A program made the translations under genes and the position numbers. Positions 34,679 to 42,786 of a DNA stretch of 64,000 nt are shown one piece after another. Source of the DNA: Planctomycetota bacterium (GTDB lineage: Bacteria; Planctomycetota; UBA1135; UBA2386). Where the stretch lies: contig JADJPQ010000001.1 in the NCBI GenBank assembly GCA_016713175.1, forward strand, positions 771,001 to 835,000. The letters run 5' to 3'. Under the pieces are notes generated by a model. It did not search any database, was not told the DNA's origin, and saw nothing but the letters and a program-made list of their open reading frames with translations. Numbering within the stretch: the first letter of the stretch is position 1; each line of letters opens with the position of its first letter.

Positions 34679-35506
34679 CTACGCACCGTCGCTGCTGGGC
34701 GTCGCCGACGCCGGGAACAGCGAGCCGAGCCAGGTCGACAGCTGCTGCCGGACGGCGGTGGCTCCCGACTCGGCCTTGCCGCCATACAGATACACCGACA
34801 TCTGCACCATCGTGCCGCCGCACGCGTACGCGCCTGCGACCAGCGTGCCGGCGATCGGTTGCTCGAGCGCAACGTGCACATTGTGCCCGTGACCGAGGTC
34901 GTCGACATGCGCGACTGCGCCGGCCAGCGTGACGCCCGGAGCGATCGCGGCCGTCAGCCGCTGCCCTGGCGTCGGCGTGTCGCGGAACATCGCCTGCGTC
35001 AACACCGACCACGCGTTCGCGAACGGTGCCGTGGTCATCGCGGTGGCTTGCACCGTGGCACTCGGTTGACCGGCGAACTGCCGCAGGTAACGAGCCAGGA
35101 CGCGGAAGAACGACGGCCAGCCCGACTCGGTACCGGTGAGCTGATCGTCCCAGTCATCGGTGCTGGCGAACAGGCTGTGCACCACCCGCACGACGCAGGT
35201 GCCGCCGCGTCGGGCCTCCACCGTCCACTCGGTTGCGATCGGCGGCATGCCGGGCCCCCAGCCGGGACTCTCCGCGGCGAAGCGGAACGGCGGCTCGAAG
35301 GCGGTGATCTTCGCCGTCGACACCATGCCGTTGCCGAAGTCGCAGACCATTTCGCCGCCCTGGTGCGCGTCGGCCGTCGTCGGCACGAACCACGCGGAGA
35401 TGCCGGGGCCGGTGGCGATCGCCTGCCAGACCTGTTCGGGAGTGCCGGGGACTTCGACTTCGACACGGACGCTGCGGCGGCCGTCGGGATCGCGTTGGAT
35501 GCTCAT
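34679..35506 (-). CDS. SRPBCC (AHSA1-type) domain protein
   Basis: The 275-residue product has an N-terminal START/AHSA1 fold: RVEVEVPGTPEQVWQAIATG, GISAWFVPTTAD, MVCDFGNGMVS, ITAFEPPFRFAAESPG and GTCVVRVVHSLFAS. A further C-terminal region repeats a hydrophobic-pocket-like pattern (FANAWSVLTQAMFRDTP). SRPBCC domains bind small hydrophobic ligands. Its ATG overlaps the stop of the upstream HTH regulator gene by four bases (ATGA type), so the pair is one operon. ArsR-type regulator plus SRPBCC protein is a recurrent bacterial pair, but the ligand is unknown. Confidence 0.9.
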   Translation of the reverse strand: MSIQRDPDGRRSVRVEVEVPGTPEQVWQAIATGPGISAWFVPTTADAHQGGEMVCDFGNGMVSTAKITAFEPPFRFAAESPGWGPGMPPIATEWTVEARRGGTCVVRVVHSLFASTDDWDDQLTGTESGWPSFFRVLARYLRQFAGQPSATVQATAMTTAPFANAWSVLTQAMFRDTPTPGQRLTAAIAPGVTLAGAVAHVDDLGHGHNVHVALEQPIAGTLVAGAYACGGTMVQMSVYLYGGKAESGATAVRQQLSTWLGSLFPASATPSSDGA

Positions 35507-36120
35507 GGTTGGGTGGGGGGAACGGAGATTTCGCGGGTCTCGGCGATCGGGTGCGCCACGGCGACGAGTCGGTGCAGCCGGCCGCCGCGGGATGAGGGAT
35601 CGTGGTAACGAGCCGCGAGGGCGGTGATGCCGGCGGCGAGTTCCTGACTGAAGGCTGCTCGCTCGGCGGCGCTGCGGAAGCGGATTTCGGTGTCGATCGA
35701 CAGGGTCGCCAGGCGCTGCTGGCTGCCGGTGGCGCGGCGCAGCAGCTGGCCGACTTCGGCAACGGCGCGCGCGGCGAGCGCGATCAGGTAGCCGGCCGAA
35801 AGCCGATCGCGGGTGCGCCCCGGGTCCGCGGCGGCCGGACCGAGCGCGGTTGGCGAGACGAGGTACGAACCCGCGGTCGCCACCATCCGTCGTTCGGTGA
35901 TGCCGCCCCATTTGCGCGTCTCCGCTTCACGGACGAGCCCGCAGCGCTCGAGTTCGCGCAGGTGGTAGTTGACCTTCTGGCGCGGGAGGCCGAGTCGTTC
36001 GGCCAGCGCGGCGGCGCTGGCGGGTGAACCGAGTTCGGCCAGCAGGCGGGCGCGCGCTGGATCGAGCGCGACCGACGCGGTGGTCGGGTCTTCGATGACT
36101 TCGACGTCGAGCACGGGCAC
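35503..36120 (-). CDS. ArsR-type winged-helix transcription regulator
   Basis: The 205-residue product has an N-terminal HTH/winged-helix domain (ARARLLAELGSPASAAALAE, RLGLPRQKVNYHLRELERCG, LVREAETRKWGG). An all-helical C-terminal half probably binds a ligand or forms dimers. No metal-binding CxC motif is seen, so metal sensing is unlikely. Translation probably starts at GTG 36120; the only nearby ATG is out of frame. A perfect inverted repeat lies 10 bases upstream, suggesting autoregulation. The gene overlaps the SRPBCC gene by four bases and likely controls the pair. Confidence 0.88.
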   Translation of the reverse strand: MPVLDVEVIEDPTTASVALDPARARLLAELGSPASAAALAERLGLPRQKVNYHLRELERCGLVREAETRKWGGITERRMVATAGSYLVSPTALGPAAADPGRTRDRLSAGYLIALAARAVAEVGQLLRRATGSQQRLATLSIDTEIRFRSAAERAAFSQELAAGITALAARYHDPSSRGGRLHRLVAVAHPIAETREISVPPTQP

Positions 36121-36129
36121 ATCGAACGC

Positions 36130-36149
36130 TTGACAACAACTTTTGTCAA
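36130..36149. promoter_or_regulatory. Perfect inverted repeat, probable operator of the ArsR-type regulator
   Basis: TTGACAA at 36130-36136 and TTGTCAA at 36143-36149 are perfect 7-base arms around a 6-base spacer. The site is 10 bases upstream of the regulator's GTG. Size and position fit a homodimeric winged-helix operator overlapping the promoter. The AT-rich repeat stands out in this GC-rich sequence. TTGACA on either strand could also be a -35 element, but no good -10 box was seen. Confidence 0.65.
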
Positions 36150-36249
36150 TAGGCGGAGCGGGTCCGGCCTGCCAGCTTGTCCAGAGGCGAAACCGTGTCG
36201 GGGCCCCGGGTGCCTGGCCAGGGTCGTCATCGCCGAGCCTCGTCCGCCG

Positions 36250-36693
36250 TCACGGCTTGCGATACCAGAGGATGACGTCCCACAGGCGCGCCGCCACTTC
36301 GGGCGTCAGTTCGAAGTGGAAGGTCGCGCTGTCCTTGCGGATCGGCGGTGATTCGAACGACTTGATGTCCTGGCCGGACTTGTCGAACAGCTTGACGCCA
36401 AGGACCACCTGGCCGAGCAGTGGGTGGGACGGCGCGATCTGACGAGCCGTCACGATCAGCCGTTTGCCGTCCTCCACCCGGCAGGTCCAGCCGTTGGCCA
36501 TCGCGACCCCGCCTTCCTTGCCGGTGCCTCGCAGATGCACCTCGGTGGCCAGGTTGGCGGTCGGTCCGTAGGCCCAGGGGATCTCGCGATTGTGGGGGTC
36601 CGCGGCCGGCTGGCGCTCGCAAGCGACGAGGGCCATCAGCACAGCCGCCAGGCCGGCGCGGCGGCGGTGGCGAACATGGGACTGGCGATGCAT
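36250..36693 (-). CDS. Small putative lipoprotein, unknown function
   Basis: The 147-residue product has a basic N-terminus, then AGLAAVLMALVAC with a lipobox (ALVAC), so lipidation is expected at that cysteine. The mature part (PTANLATEVHLRGTGKEGG, VGLG-like VLGVKLFDKSG, FELTPEVAARLWDVILWYRK) looks like a small beta-sandwich, without a recognised family. An in-frame TTG at 36729 would extend it by 12 residues, but the ATG at 36693 fits the signal peptide. The 5' part (36578-36741) is duplicated in diverged form at 42296-42457, where the copy is truncated. Confidence 0.7.
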   Translation of the reverse strand: MHRQSHVRHRRRAGLAAVLMALVACERQPAADPHNREIPWAYGPTANLATEVHLRGTGKEGGVAMANGWTCRVEDGKRLIVTARQIAPSHPLLGQVVLGVKLFDKSGQDIKSFESPPIRKDSATFHFELTPEVAARLWDVILWYRKP

Positions 36694-36710
36694 GGCCCGC
36701 ACGATCGTCA

Positions 36711-36741
36711 GCGGCACGAAGGAAGGCAAGGGCGGCGTGGA
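36711..36741 (+). repeat. 31-base direct repeat, copy A
   Basis: Identical, in the same orientation, to 42427-42457. It lies just upstream of the lipoprotein start. On the minus strand both copies continue into homologous sequence encoding the lipoprotein signal peptide, so the full but diverged repeat is about 163 bases (36578-36741 versus 42296-42457). Confidence 0.85.
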
Positions 36742-36898
36742 GCGAGGCTGCCGCCTTCAGCGGAAGGGCCGTCGTGCCACCGGGAACGAGCTCGACGGTG
36801 CGCATCCGGGACCGTTTCGACCGTGAGTCGAAGCGGCGCGCCCATCGCCCACGCGGCGCCGCCCCAGAGGTGAAGGGCGGCAGCGCCGCGCGACGACG
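36742..36898. other. Unassigned part of the lipoprotein-fumC gap
   Basis: The gap 36694-37093 holds repeat copy A, a desaturase-like relic and a hairpin. The rest shows open frames on the plus strand but no recognisable protein. Confidence 0.4.
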
Positions 36899-37057
36899 CA
36901 TCACCGGTGGGGCCGGCGGTTCTACCGGCTGCCCGAGGCGATGGCCGGGATCGCCGAACTGCAGGAGCCCGGCACGAAGTCGCTGAGTCCACGTCAGGTG
37001 TGGCGGTGTCTGCGGCTGCGGTCGTGGGCTCCGGAGCTGGGCTGCATGGTCCGCTGA
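36899..37057 (+). pseudogene. Relic of a C-terminal end, possibly a fatty-acid desaturase
   Basis: A 53-codon stretch ending in TGA (37055-37057) reads HHRWGRRFYRLPEAMAGI, AELQEPGTKSLSPR, then QVWRCLRLRSWAPELG. The HH-x-FYRLPEA start and the following pattern resemble the C-terminal end of membrane fatty-acid desaturases, after the last histidine box. There is no start codon or upstream catalytic part, so it would be a remnant. The assignment rests on memory of family patterns and is weak. Confidence 0.35.
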
Positions 37058-37071
37058 GCGTCGGTCCGGTC

Positions 37072-37086
37072 GGTGCCCCGGGCACC
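37072..37086 (-). terminator. Possible transcription hairpin after fumC
   Basis: GGTGCCC and GGGCACC form a perfect 7-base inverted repeat with a one-base centre, 8 bases beyond the fumC stop codon. No T-run follows on either strand, so it may be a weak terminator or only a stabilising structure. Confidence 0.35.
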
Positions 37087-37093
37087 AGGCGCG

Positions 37094-38485
<1,392 letters not shown>

Positions 38486-38591
38486 GCGGACCCCGCTGCG
38501 CCCGGCGCCCAACCGTGTGGCGGAGGTTCCTCGAGTTCGCGGCACCGCCGCTCGGACCGGCATCGAAGTGCGGCGAGCGCCGCGACCGCGG

Positions 38592-39299
38592 TCATGGGAT
38601 CGAGGCCGCGATCGGTGCCGTGGTGGGAGCCAGGTCGTCCGCAAAACGGTAGCCGCTGCCGATCACGGTCTCGATGTACGGCGCGCACGTGCCGTGGTCG
38701 ATCTTGCGCCGCAGGGCCGACACGTAGACGTCGATGACGTTGCTGCCGGGTTCGTGGTTCATGTCCCAGACGCTCTCGCTGATCATCGTCCGGCTCAGCA
38801 GTCGCCGCGGGTGCCGCATCATGAACTCGAGCAGCGCAAACTCCTTGGCCGACAGCTTGATCGCCGCACCGTTCTGGGTGACCCGGCGCTGGTGCAGATC
38901 CATCACCAGGTCGCCGATGCGCAGTCTGGCGCCCTCGGTCGCCTGGGAACGGCGCAGCAGACTGCGCAACCGCGCCAGCAGTTCGTCGAGTTGGAACGGC
39001 TTGGTCAGGTAGTCGTCGGCGCCGGCGTCGAGTCCGCGGACCTTGTCCGCCGTCGTGGCCAGCGCGGTCAGGATCAGCAGCGGCGTGGTGACTTTCTGTC
39101 GACGCAGACTCTGGCACAGTTCGATGCCGTCATCCGGCAGCCCAAGGTCGAGGATGATCGCGTCGTGATGCTCCACGCAGGCGAGTTCGCCGCCGTCGTA
39201 GGCCGAGGTCGCCACGGCGACGCAATAGCCGTGCTGCTCCAGGCTGGCTCTTGCCGACGGAGCCAGTCCGGCACGGTCTTCGATGAGAAGGATGCGCAT
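38592..39299 (-). CDS. OmpR-family response regulator
   Basis: The 235-residue protein has a receiver domain with acidic residues E7 and D8, phosphoacceptor D51 (IILDLGLPDD), T78 (LLILTAL) and K100 (DYLTKPFQLDELLAR). A C-terminal OmpR-type winged helix follows (LSAKEFALLEFMMRHPRRLL, NVIDVYVSALRRKID, IETVIGSGYRFADDL). All key residues are present. No histidine kinase gene is visible within several kilobases, so its partner is elsewhere. It is followed by fumC on the same strand. ATG at 39299 is chosen because MRILLIEDRAG is the usual beginning. Confidence 0.95.
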   Translation of the reverse strand: MRILLIEDRAGLAPSARASLEQHGYCVAVATSAYDGGELACVEHHDAIILDLGLPDDGIELCQSLRRQKVTTPLLILTALATTADKVRGLDAGADDYLTKPFQLDELLARLRSLLRRSQATEGARLRIGDLVMDLHQRRVTQNGAAIKLSAKEFALLEFMMRHPRRLLSRTMISESVWDMNHEPGSNVIDVYVSALRRKIDHGTCAPYIETVIGSGYRFADDLAPTTAPIAASIP

Positions 39300-39820
39300 G
39301 CAGCGTCGCGGAGTCGTGGATCCTATCCGTCCGCGGGAGGACCGGTCCGGCGATTCACCGAATCGGACCGACGCTGCGCCGGACGTTGCGGATGAACGCG
39401 GCTTCATGTCGATTTCAACTCCCTGTCATACGGTCCGGGCACACTTGCGGGGCAGTGCACGCCGCCCCATGGCGGCAGGCAGTCCGGTCATGAATCACGA
39501 TGCATCCGAAGTCACAGGTCGCGCGCTCGCTCCCAGGCAGCCCCGGAGAACCGACGCGCAACCGACGCCGCACCGCGAACGCAGCGCGGCGGAAACCCGA
39601 ACGGGTGCCGGCGCCGCGGGTCGATCGCCACGTCGAGCGATGCCCTGGTTGCGGGCCGGCGGGGGCGCTGGCGGTGGGTGCGCTGCAGAGCGAGCGCCGA
39701 CGGGACCGGGTCGTCGGCCGGCGGCTGGCGATGATGGCGTGACCGGTCGCGGTGACCATGAGTCGCGTTGCGATCACCGCGGTCGACGCCGGGACGCGTG
39801 GTTCGACCAGGATGTCCAGT
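39300..39820. other. 520-base region without a recognisable gene
   Basis: Upstream of the response regulator and the DUF1328 gene. Several short open frames of Arg-rich character exist on both strands, but none has a recognisable domain or ribosome site. It presumably contains divergent promoters. Confidence 0.5.
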
Positions 39821-39835
39821 ACCCGATCATCGGGT
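39821..39835 (+). promoter_or_regulatory. Palindrome in the leader of the DUF1328 gene
   Basis: ACCCGAT and ATCGGGT are perfect 7-base arms around a single C, ending three bases before the strong ribosome site AAGGAGG (39838-39844). Longer outer arms TTCGACC/GGTCGAA flank part of the area. It could be an operator or an mRNA structure controlling access to the ribosome site. Confidence 0.45.
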
Positions 39836-39853
39836 CGAAGGAGGCCAACAGCG

Positions 39854-40021
39854 ATGGCACGCAGTTCGTACGTGTTCCTGATCCTGGCGCTGCTCGCTGG
39901 TTGGGTTGGTTCTGGGGCTCTGGGCAGCTTGGCGGTAGCCGCCTGGCTGGTGATGGCCGCCTGCCTGCTGGCGATGCTGGTCGGCCTGCTGGCCGCCAGG
40001 GGTCGTCTGTCGCGGACCTGA
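39854..40021 (+). CDS. DUF1328/YtjA-like small membrane protein
   Basis: The 55-residue protein (ARSSYVFLILALLAGWVGSG, ALGSLAVAAWLVMAACLLAM, LVGLLAARGR) has two membrane helices separated by a glycine-rich turn. This matches DUF1328 (YtjA) proteins, which are small inner-membrane proteins of unknown function, often stress-induced. AAGGAGG nine bases before the ATG at 39854 is among the best ribosome sites in the window. The nearby palindrome suggests regulation. Confidence 0.75.
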   Translation: MARSSYVFLILALLAGWVGSGALGSLAVAAWLVMAACLLAMLVGLLAARGRLSRT

Positions 40022-40117
40022 CGCCGGTCGCGGGGCTGCTCGCCGCGGTTCGTCAGGCATGATCTCGCCCAGGACGGCGACGAGTCCCGAACCTGTCGAC
40101 GCGGGGCGCGAGGCGTT

Positions 40118-40315
40118 TTGGTTGCAGCGGTGGCGCGGCAGCATCGGCGCCTCTGGCTGTTCTGCATCGAGCACAGCCTGTTCGAAGAGGCGCTGAACTG
40201 CTGGTCGCAGGTTCAGGCGCAACTGCAGTGCGCGCGTCGGCCGCGGCGCGTTGCCCTGGGAATCGCCTGGCCCGCCGCGCCAACGACGTGGGGCTTCACC
40301 AGCGCGCGAGGGTGA
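40118..40315 (+). pseudogene. Degenerate homologue of the convergent 99-residue protein
   Basis: This 65-codon frame has no ATG; TTG at 40118 or GTG at 40130 would be needed. QHRRLWLFCIEHSLFEEALN and RVALGIAWPA align with RYRGLWLFHCEFRQPEAAAN and RLALGLGGPP of the convergent gene 40296-40595, with equal spacing. It is therefore either a small paralogue or a decayed copy in inverted orientation. It continues in frame from the DUF1328 stop codon. Confidence 0.4.
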
Positions 40316-40595
40316 GCCGCCGCGCGACGGGCACCACCAGCATCATGCCGGGAAACGACAACATCCGGCGCGGACCCGGCGGGCCGCCGAGTCCAAGGGC
40401 CAACCGCCACTCGTGACAGGCGGCGCGTAGCGCATCCAGCATCAGGATGCGCGCGTTCGCGGCCGCCTCTGGCTGGCGGAATTCACAATGGAACAGCCAT
40501 AGGCCGCGGTAACGCCGCGCGTGCCGCTGGCATTGGAATGCCGCCCGCACATTGGCCATGCGAGTGGCAACGATGGTCGGGATTCCGATCGGCAT
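40296..40595 (-). CDS. Hypothetical 99-residue protein
   Basis: A GGAG seven bases before the ATG at 40595 supports translation. The product (MPIGIPTIVATRMANVRAAF, RYRGLWLFHCEFRQPEAAAN, LRAACHEWRLALGLGGPPGP, MLSFPGMMLVVPVARRLTLA) has no signal peptide and no family I recognise. Its 3' end overlaps the plus-strand homologous frame by 20 bases. The repeated theme 'R-x-LWLF' suggests an inverted duplication. Confidence 0.5.
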   Translation of the reverse strand: MPIGIPTIVATRMANVRAAFQCQRHARRYRGLWLFHCEFRQPEAAANARILMLDALRAACHEWRLALGLGGPPGPRRMLSFPGMMLVVPVARRLTLARW

Positions 40596-40789
40596 GGGCT
40601 GGCTCCGTGATTGCTCTTTGCGTGCGCGAGGAACTGGTCGTCGTGCGGCAGCCTTGGTGTCGGACGAGGTGCGGTGCGGGGCTGCCGCGCGGGAACCAGA
40701 CCGCATCATGACCGCCGCGTCTGAACCGCGACTGAAATGCGGCTGAACAACCGTTCATTCTGCCGGCAGCCGCTGCCGGCGGCGTCGGC

Positions 40790-40894
40790 TCAGGCCTTGG
40801 CGTTCTTCTTCGCCTTCTTCGCGGCGCGCTTCTCCATCAAGGACTTGGTGGGCTTGCGTTTGGGATCCTTCTTGGCGGTCTGACCTTTCGACAT
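40790..40894 (-). CDS. 34-residue Lys-rich small protein
   Basis: The product is MSKGQTAKKDPKRKPTKSLM followed by EKRAAKKAKKNAKA. Short proteins starting MSKG with the same 'KK-x-PxK-x-LxEKxAAKKAKK' pattern recur across unrelated bacteria as hypothetical proteins. The conserved composition and clean ATG favour a real gene. The very basic charge (about half Lys/Arg) suggests nucleic-acid or ribosome binding, but this is inference. It is monocistronic. Confidence 0.65.
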   Translation of the reverse strand: MSKGQTAKKDPKRKPTKSLMEKRAAKKAKKNAKA

Positions 40895-41052
40895 GTCGTG
40901 GCTCACAGGCAGAGGTTGAGCGCAGCGGGTGCGCCCGAATGGGCGGCGCGCGAAGTGTGCGCACCCGCGGCGATGGTACCGGCTGCCCGGGGTGCACGCC
41001 ATGATCGGGTTGGTCGTTGGTTGTCCATCCACCTGGCGGATGCGCATGGCAC

Positions 41053-41880
41053 TCACGAGCCGAATGCCGCGGCAATCGGCGTCGCGACGCCGGCGACGAA
41101 CCACGGGTGGAACAGCAGCGGCAACGGCAACACGATGAGGGCCAGGGTGACGAGTCGGTGCTGCCGTTCTCGTTGCCAGAGCACGCCGAGACCTTGCACC
41201 AGGAAGTACAGCGTCGGCAGACCCCAGCCGGCGTACACCGGCCACGACAGCACCACTTCGTGCAACAAGCCGCTGACCAGGAACGACACCAGCAGCGCCC
41301 GATCGCGCCCGATCCTGCGTGCCAGGGGCCGTTGTACCGCCAGCGCCGTCATCTCGGTGAAGCCGTGGTTCCACCGCACGGACCAGAACTCCGCCGCGGT
41401 CTGCGCCCGCCACGGCGCGTCGAACAGCAGCGGCACCCGGAAGCCGACGGCGCGCATCGCGGCGGCCAGCAGCGTGAACACGCCGAAGTGCACGGCGAAA
41501 CTGAGCGCCACCATCACGACGGCGCCGCCGGCGGCACCGGGCCGCAACCCCGCGATCGGCACCAGCGCGACGCCGAGCAGCAGGTAGCGAGTCCCCAGCA
41601 GCGCCCAGCGCCGTGCGCACGCGGAGTCCGGGGTCAGTCGGCGCGCGAACACACGCGGGTTCATGCCGAACCAGAGCAGGAAACACAGCTGGCGCCGCAG
41701 CGGCAACCGCGGCGCACCATCGGCCGCGGCGGCGACCAGTACGACGGCTTTCAGGCCGAACAGGGCTGTGCCGACGAGCGCGAACATGCGCACGATGGGA
41801 GTGGCGTCGGCGACCAGCCAGCCGGTTGCGGCGAACAGCACGAGCAACAGCGACCAGGCCGATGCCAGCAATGCGGTCAC
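41053..41880 (-). CDS. Wax synthase-like membrane acyltransferase (MBOAT-like)
   Basis: The 275-residue product has about seven membrane helices. It contains DAPWRAQTAAEFWSVRWNHG and VSGLLHEVVLSWPV. This combination of 'FW..RWN..F' and 'SG.LHE' with the conserved His is typical of the wax synthase/MBOAT_2 family, which transfers acyl chains to alcohols. The start is GTG at 41880, overlapping the TGA of the upstream membrane-protein gene by three bases, so the two are translationally coupled. The substrate is unknown. Its small size is near that of the plant and fungal family core. Confidence 0.82.
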   Translation of the reverse strand: MTALLASAWSLLLVLFAATGWLVADATPIVRMFALVGTALFGLKAVVLVAAAADGAPRLPLRRQLCFLLWFGMNPRVFARRLTPDSACARRWALLGTRYLLLGVALVPIAGLRPGAAGGAVVMVALSFAVHFGVFTLLAAAMRAVGFRVPLLFDAPWRAQTAAEFWSVRWNHGFTEMTALAVQRPLARRIGRDRALLVSFLVSGLLHEVVLSWPVYAGWGLPTLYFLVQGLGVLWQRERQHRLVTLALIVLPLPLLFHPWFVAGVATPIAAAFGS

Positions 41881-42278
41881 CAACGATCGAGAGCGAGGGC
41901 GCCGTAGACCATCGTGCAAGCGGCGAAGCCGATCGTGACGGCGCCGTCGGCGAGGGCGTAGCCGAGCCCCTTGGGCGCCGCCTTGCGGAACCAAACGAAC
42001 TGCAGGATCAGCCGCACGCCCCAGTAGCCAGCGGCGTAGCCGGCAACCAGACGCGCGAGCGGAGTTCGCGTCAGCAACAGTTCGGGGGCTGCCACCGACA
42101 GGCTTCCGAGGCACAGGTTGGTCGCCAGGATGTAGCCGGCATAGACCCAGAAGATCCGGCGGGTCAGCGGTTCGAGCCGGCTGAGTTGCTGCGGCCACCG
42201 CAGCACGCGCGGCAACCACAGACTGCCGATCACCAGCACGATCTGGCCGGTGCCGACGAGGATCAGCAACGTGCGCAT
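41877..42278 (-). CDS. Small membrane protein coupled to the wax synthase-like gene
   Basis: The 133-residue product (MRTLLILVGTGQIVLVIGSL, RRIFWVYAGYILATNLCLGS, VAGYAAGYWGVRLILQFVWF, LADGAVTIGFAACTMVYGAL) has about four membrane helices and no recognised family. The pair with the downstream acyltransferase, with overlapping stop and start, implies one complex or pathway. A truncated lipoprotein-like frame overlaps its 5' end. Confidence 0.8.
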   Translation of the reverse strand: MRTLLILVGTGQIVLVIGSLWLPRVLRWPQQLSRLEPLTRRIFWVYAGYILATNLCLGSLSVAAPELLLTRTPLARLVAGYAAGYWGVRLILQFVWFRKAAPKGLGYALADGAVTIGFAACTMVYGALALDRW

Positions 42279-42409
42279 GGGTGGTGCCGACGGCTCGGGA
42301 TTTCGCGATGGGCGGGATCCGCGGCGGGCCGTCGGTCGCAGGCGACCAGGGTCACGAGCAGGACTGCGGCGCCATGGTAGCCGCGTCGGGAGGGAGGCTG
42401 ACGACGCAC
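42263..42409 (-). pseudogene. Truncated copy of the 36.3-kb lipoprotein gene
   Basis: From GTG at 42409 (aligned with the ATG of the intact gene) the frame encodes a leader, AVLLVTLVAC and DRRPAADPAHREIP. The intact gene has AVLMALVAC, ERQPAADPHNREIP. After this point the similarity ends and the frame stops within the first codons of the 41877-42278 gene. Either it is a dead duplicate, or the leader now drives the downstream operon. Confidence 0.6.
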
Positions 42410-42426
42410 GGCACGCAGGATCGTCT

Positions 42427-42457
42427 GCGGCACGAAGGAAGGCAAGGGCGGCGTGGA
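42427..42457 (+). repeat. 31-base direct repeat, copy B
   Basis: Identical to 36711-36741 and in the same orientation; it is the upstream border of the truncated lipoprotein copy. Confidence 0.85.
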
Positions 42458-42520
42458 ACGTGGGGCCGAGGCGGCCCGGGGGTGTTCGTGACCAGCACGG
42501 CTGCGCTGCCGTGTGCGCGA

Positions 42521-42582
42521 CCGTGCAGTTCGACGCCGCCGGTCGGCGAGTTCAGCCGGCTGGAGTAGAACAGGTGTTCTGA
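42521..42582 (+). pseudogene. Relic of the 3' end of a C-terminal-module gene
   Basis: The DNA around TGCAGTTCGACGCCGCC, GCGAGTTCAGCCG and ACAGGTGTTCTGA strongly resembles the last bases of the 10911 gene (coding VHFDAA, GEFSRLG, YQVF, stop). Reading requires frame shifts: VQFDAA and QVF are in one frame and VGEFSRLE in another. No upstream propeller sequence is visible. The region 42410-42786 is otherwise unassigned and must contain the promoter of the 42787 gene. Confidence 0.5.
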
Positions 42583-42786
42583 GCGGGGAGTCGCCCGCCT
42601 GCAAGGAGATCCAGGCGTCGCCGGGGTCCCCGGTCCGCGACCACATTGCCAGCCGGCCGGCGGTCGCCGAGACTGCCGCGATGCGTGCGGCACTCCCGTT
42701 CACCGTCCCGATCGTTGTTGCCTTCGCCGAGGACGCGTCGCGCGAGGTCGCCGGTGCCCGGCGATTCCCATTGGCCAACTGACGTC

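Noticed and set aside
40022..40117. Readthrough from the DUF1328 stop codon into the following in-frame ORF.
   Set aside because: The frame is open for 32 codons after the stop but has no conserved or recoding-like sequence, so readthrough is unsupported.
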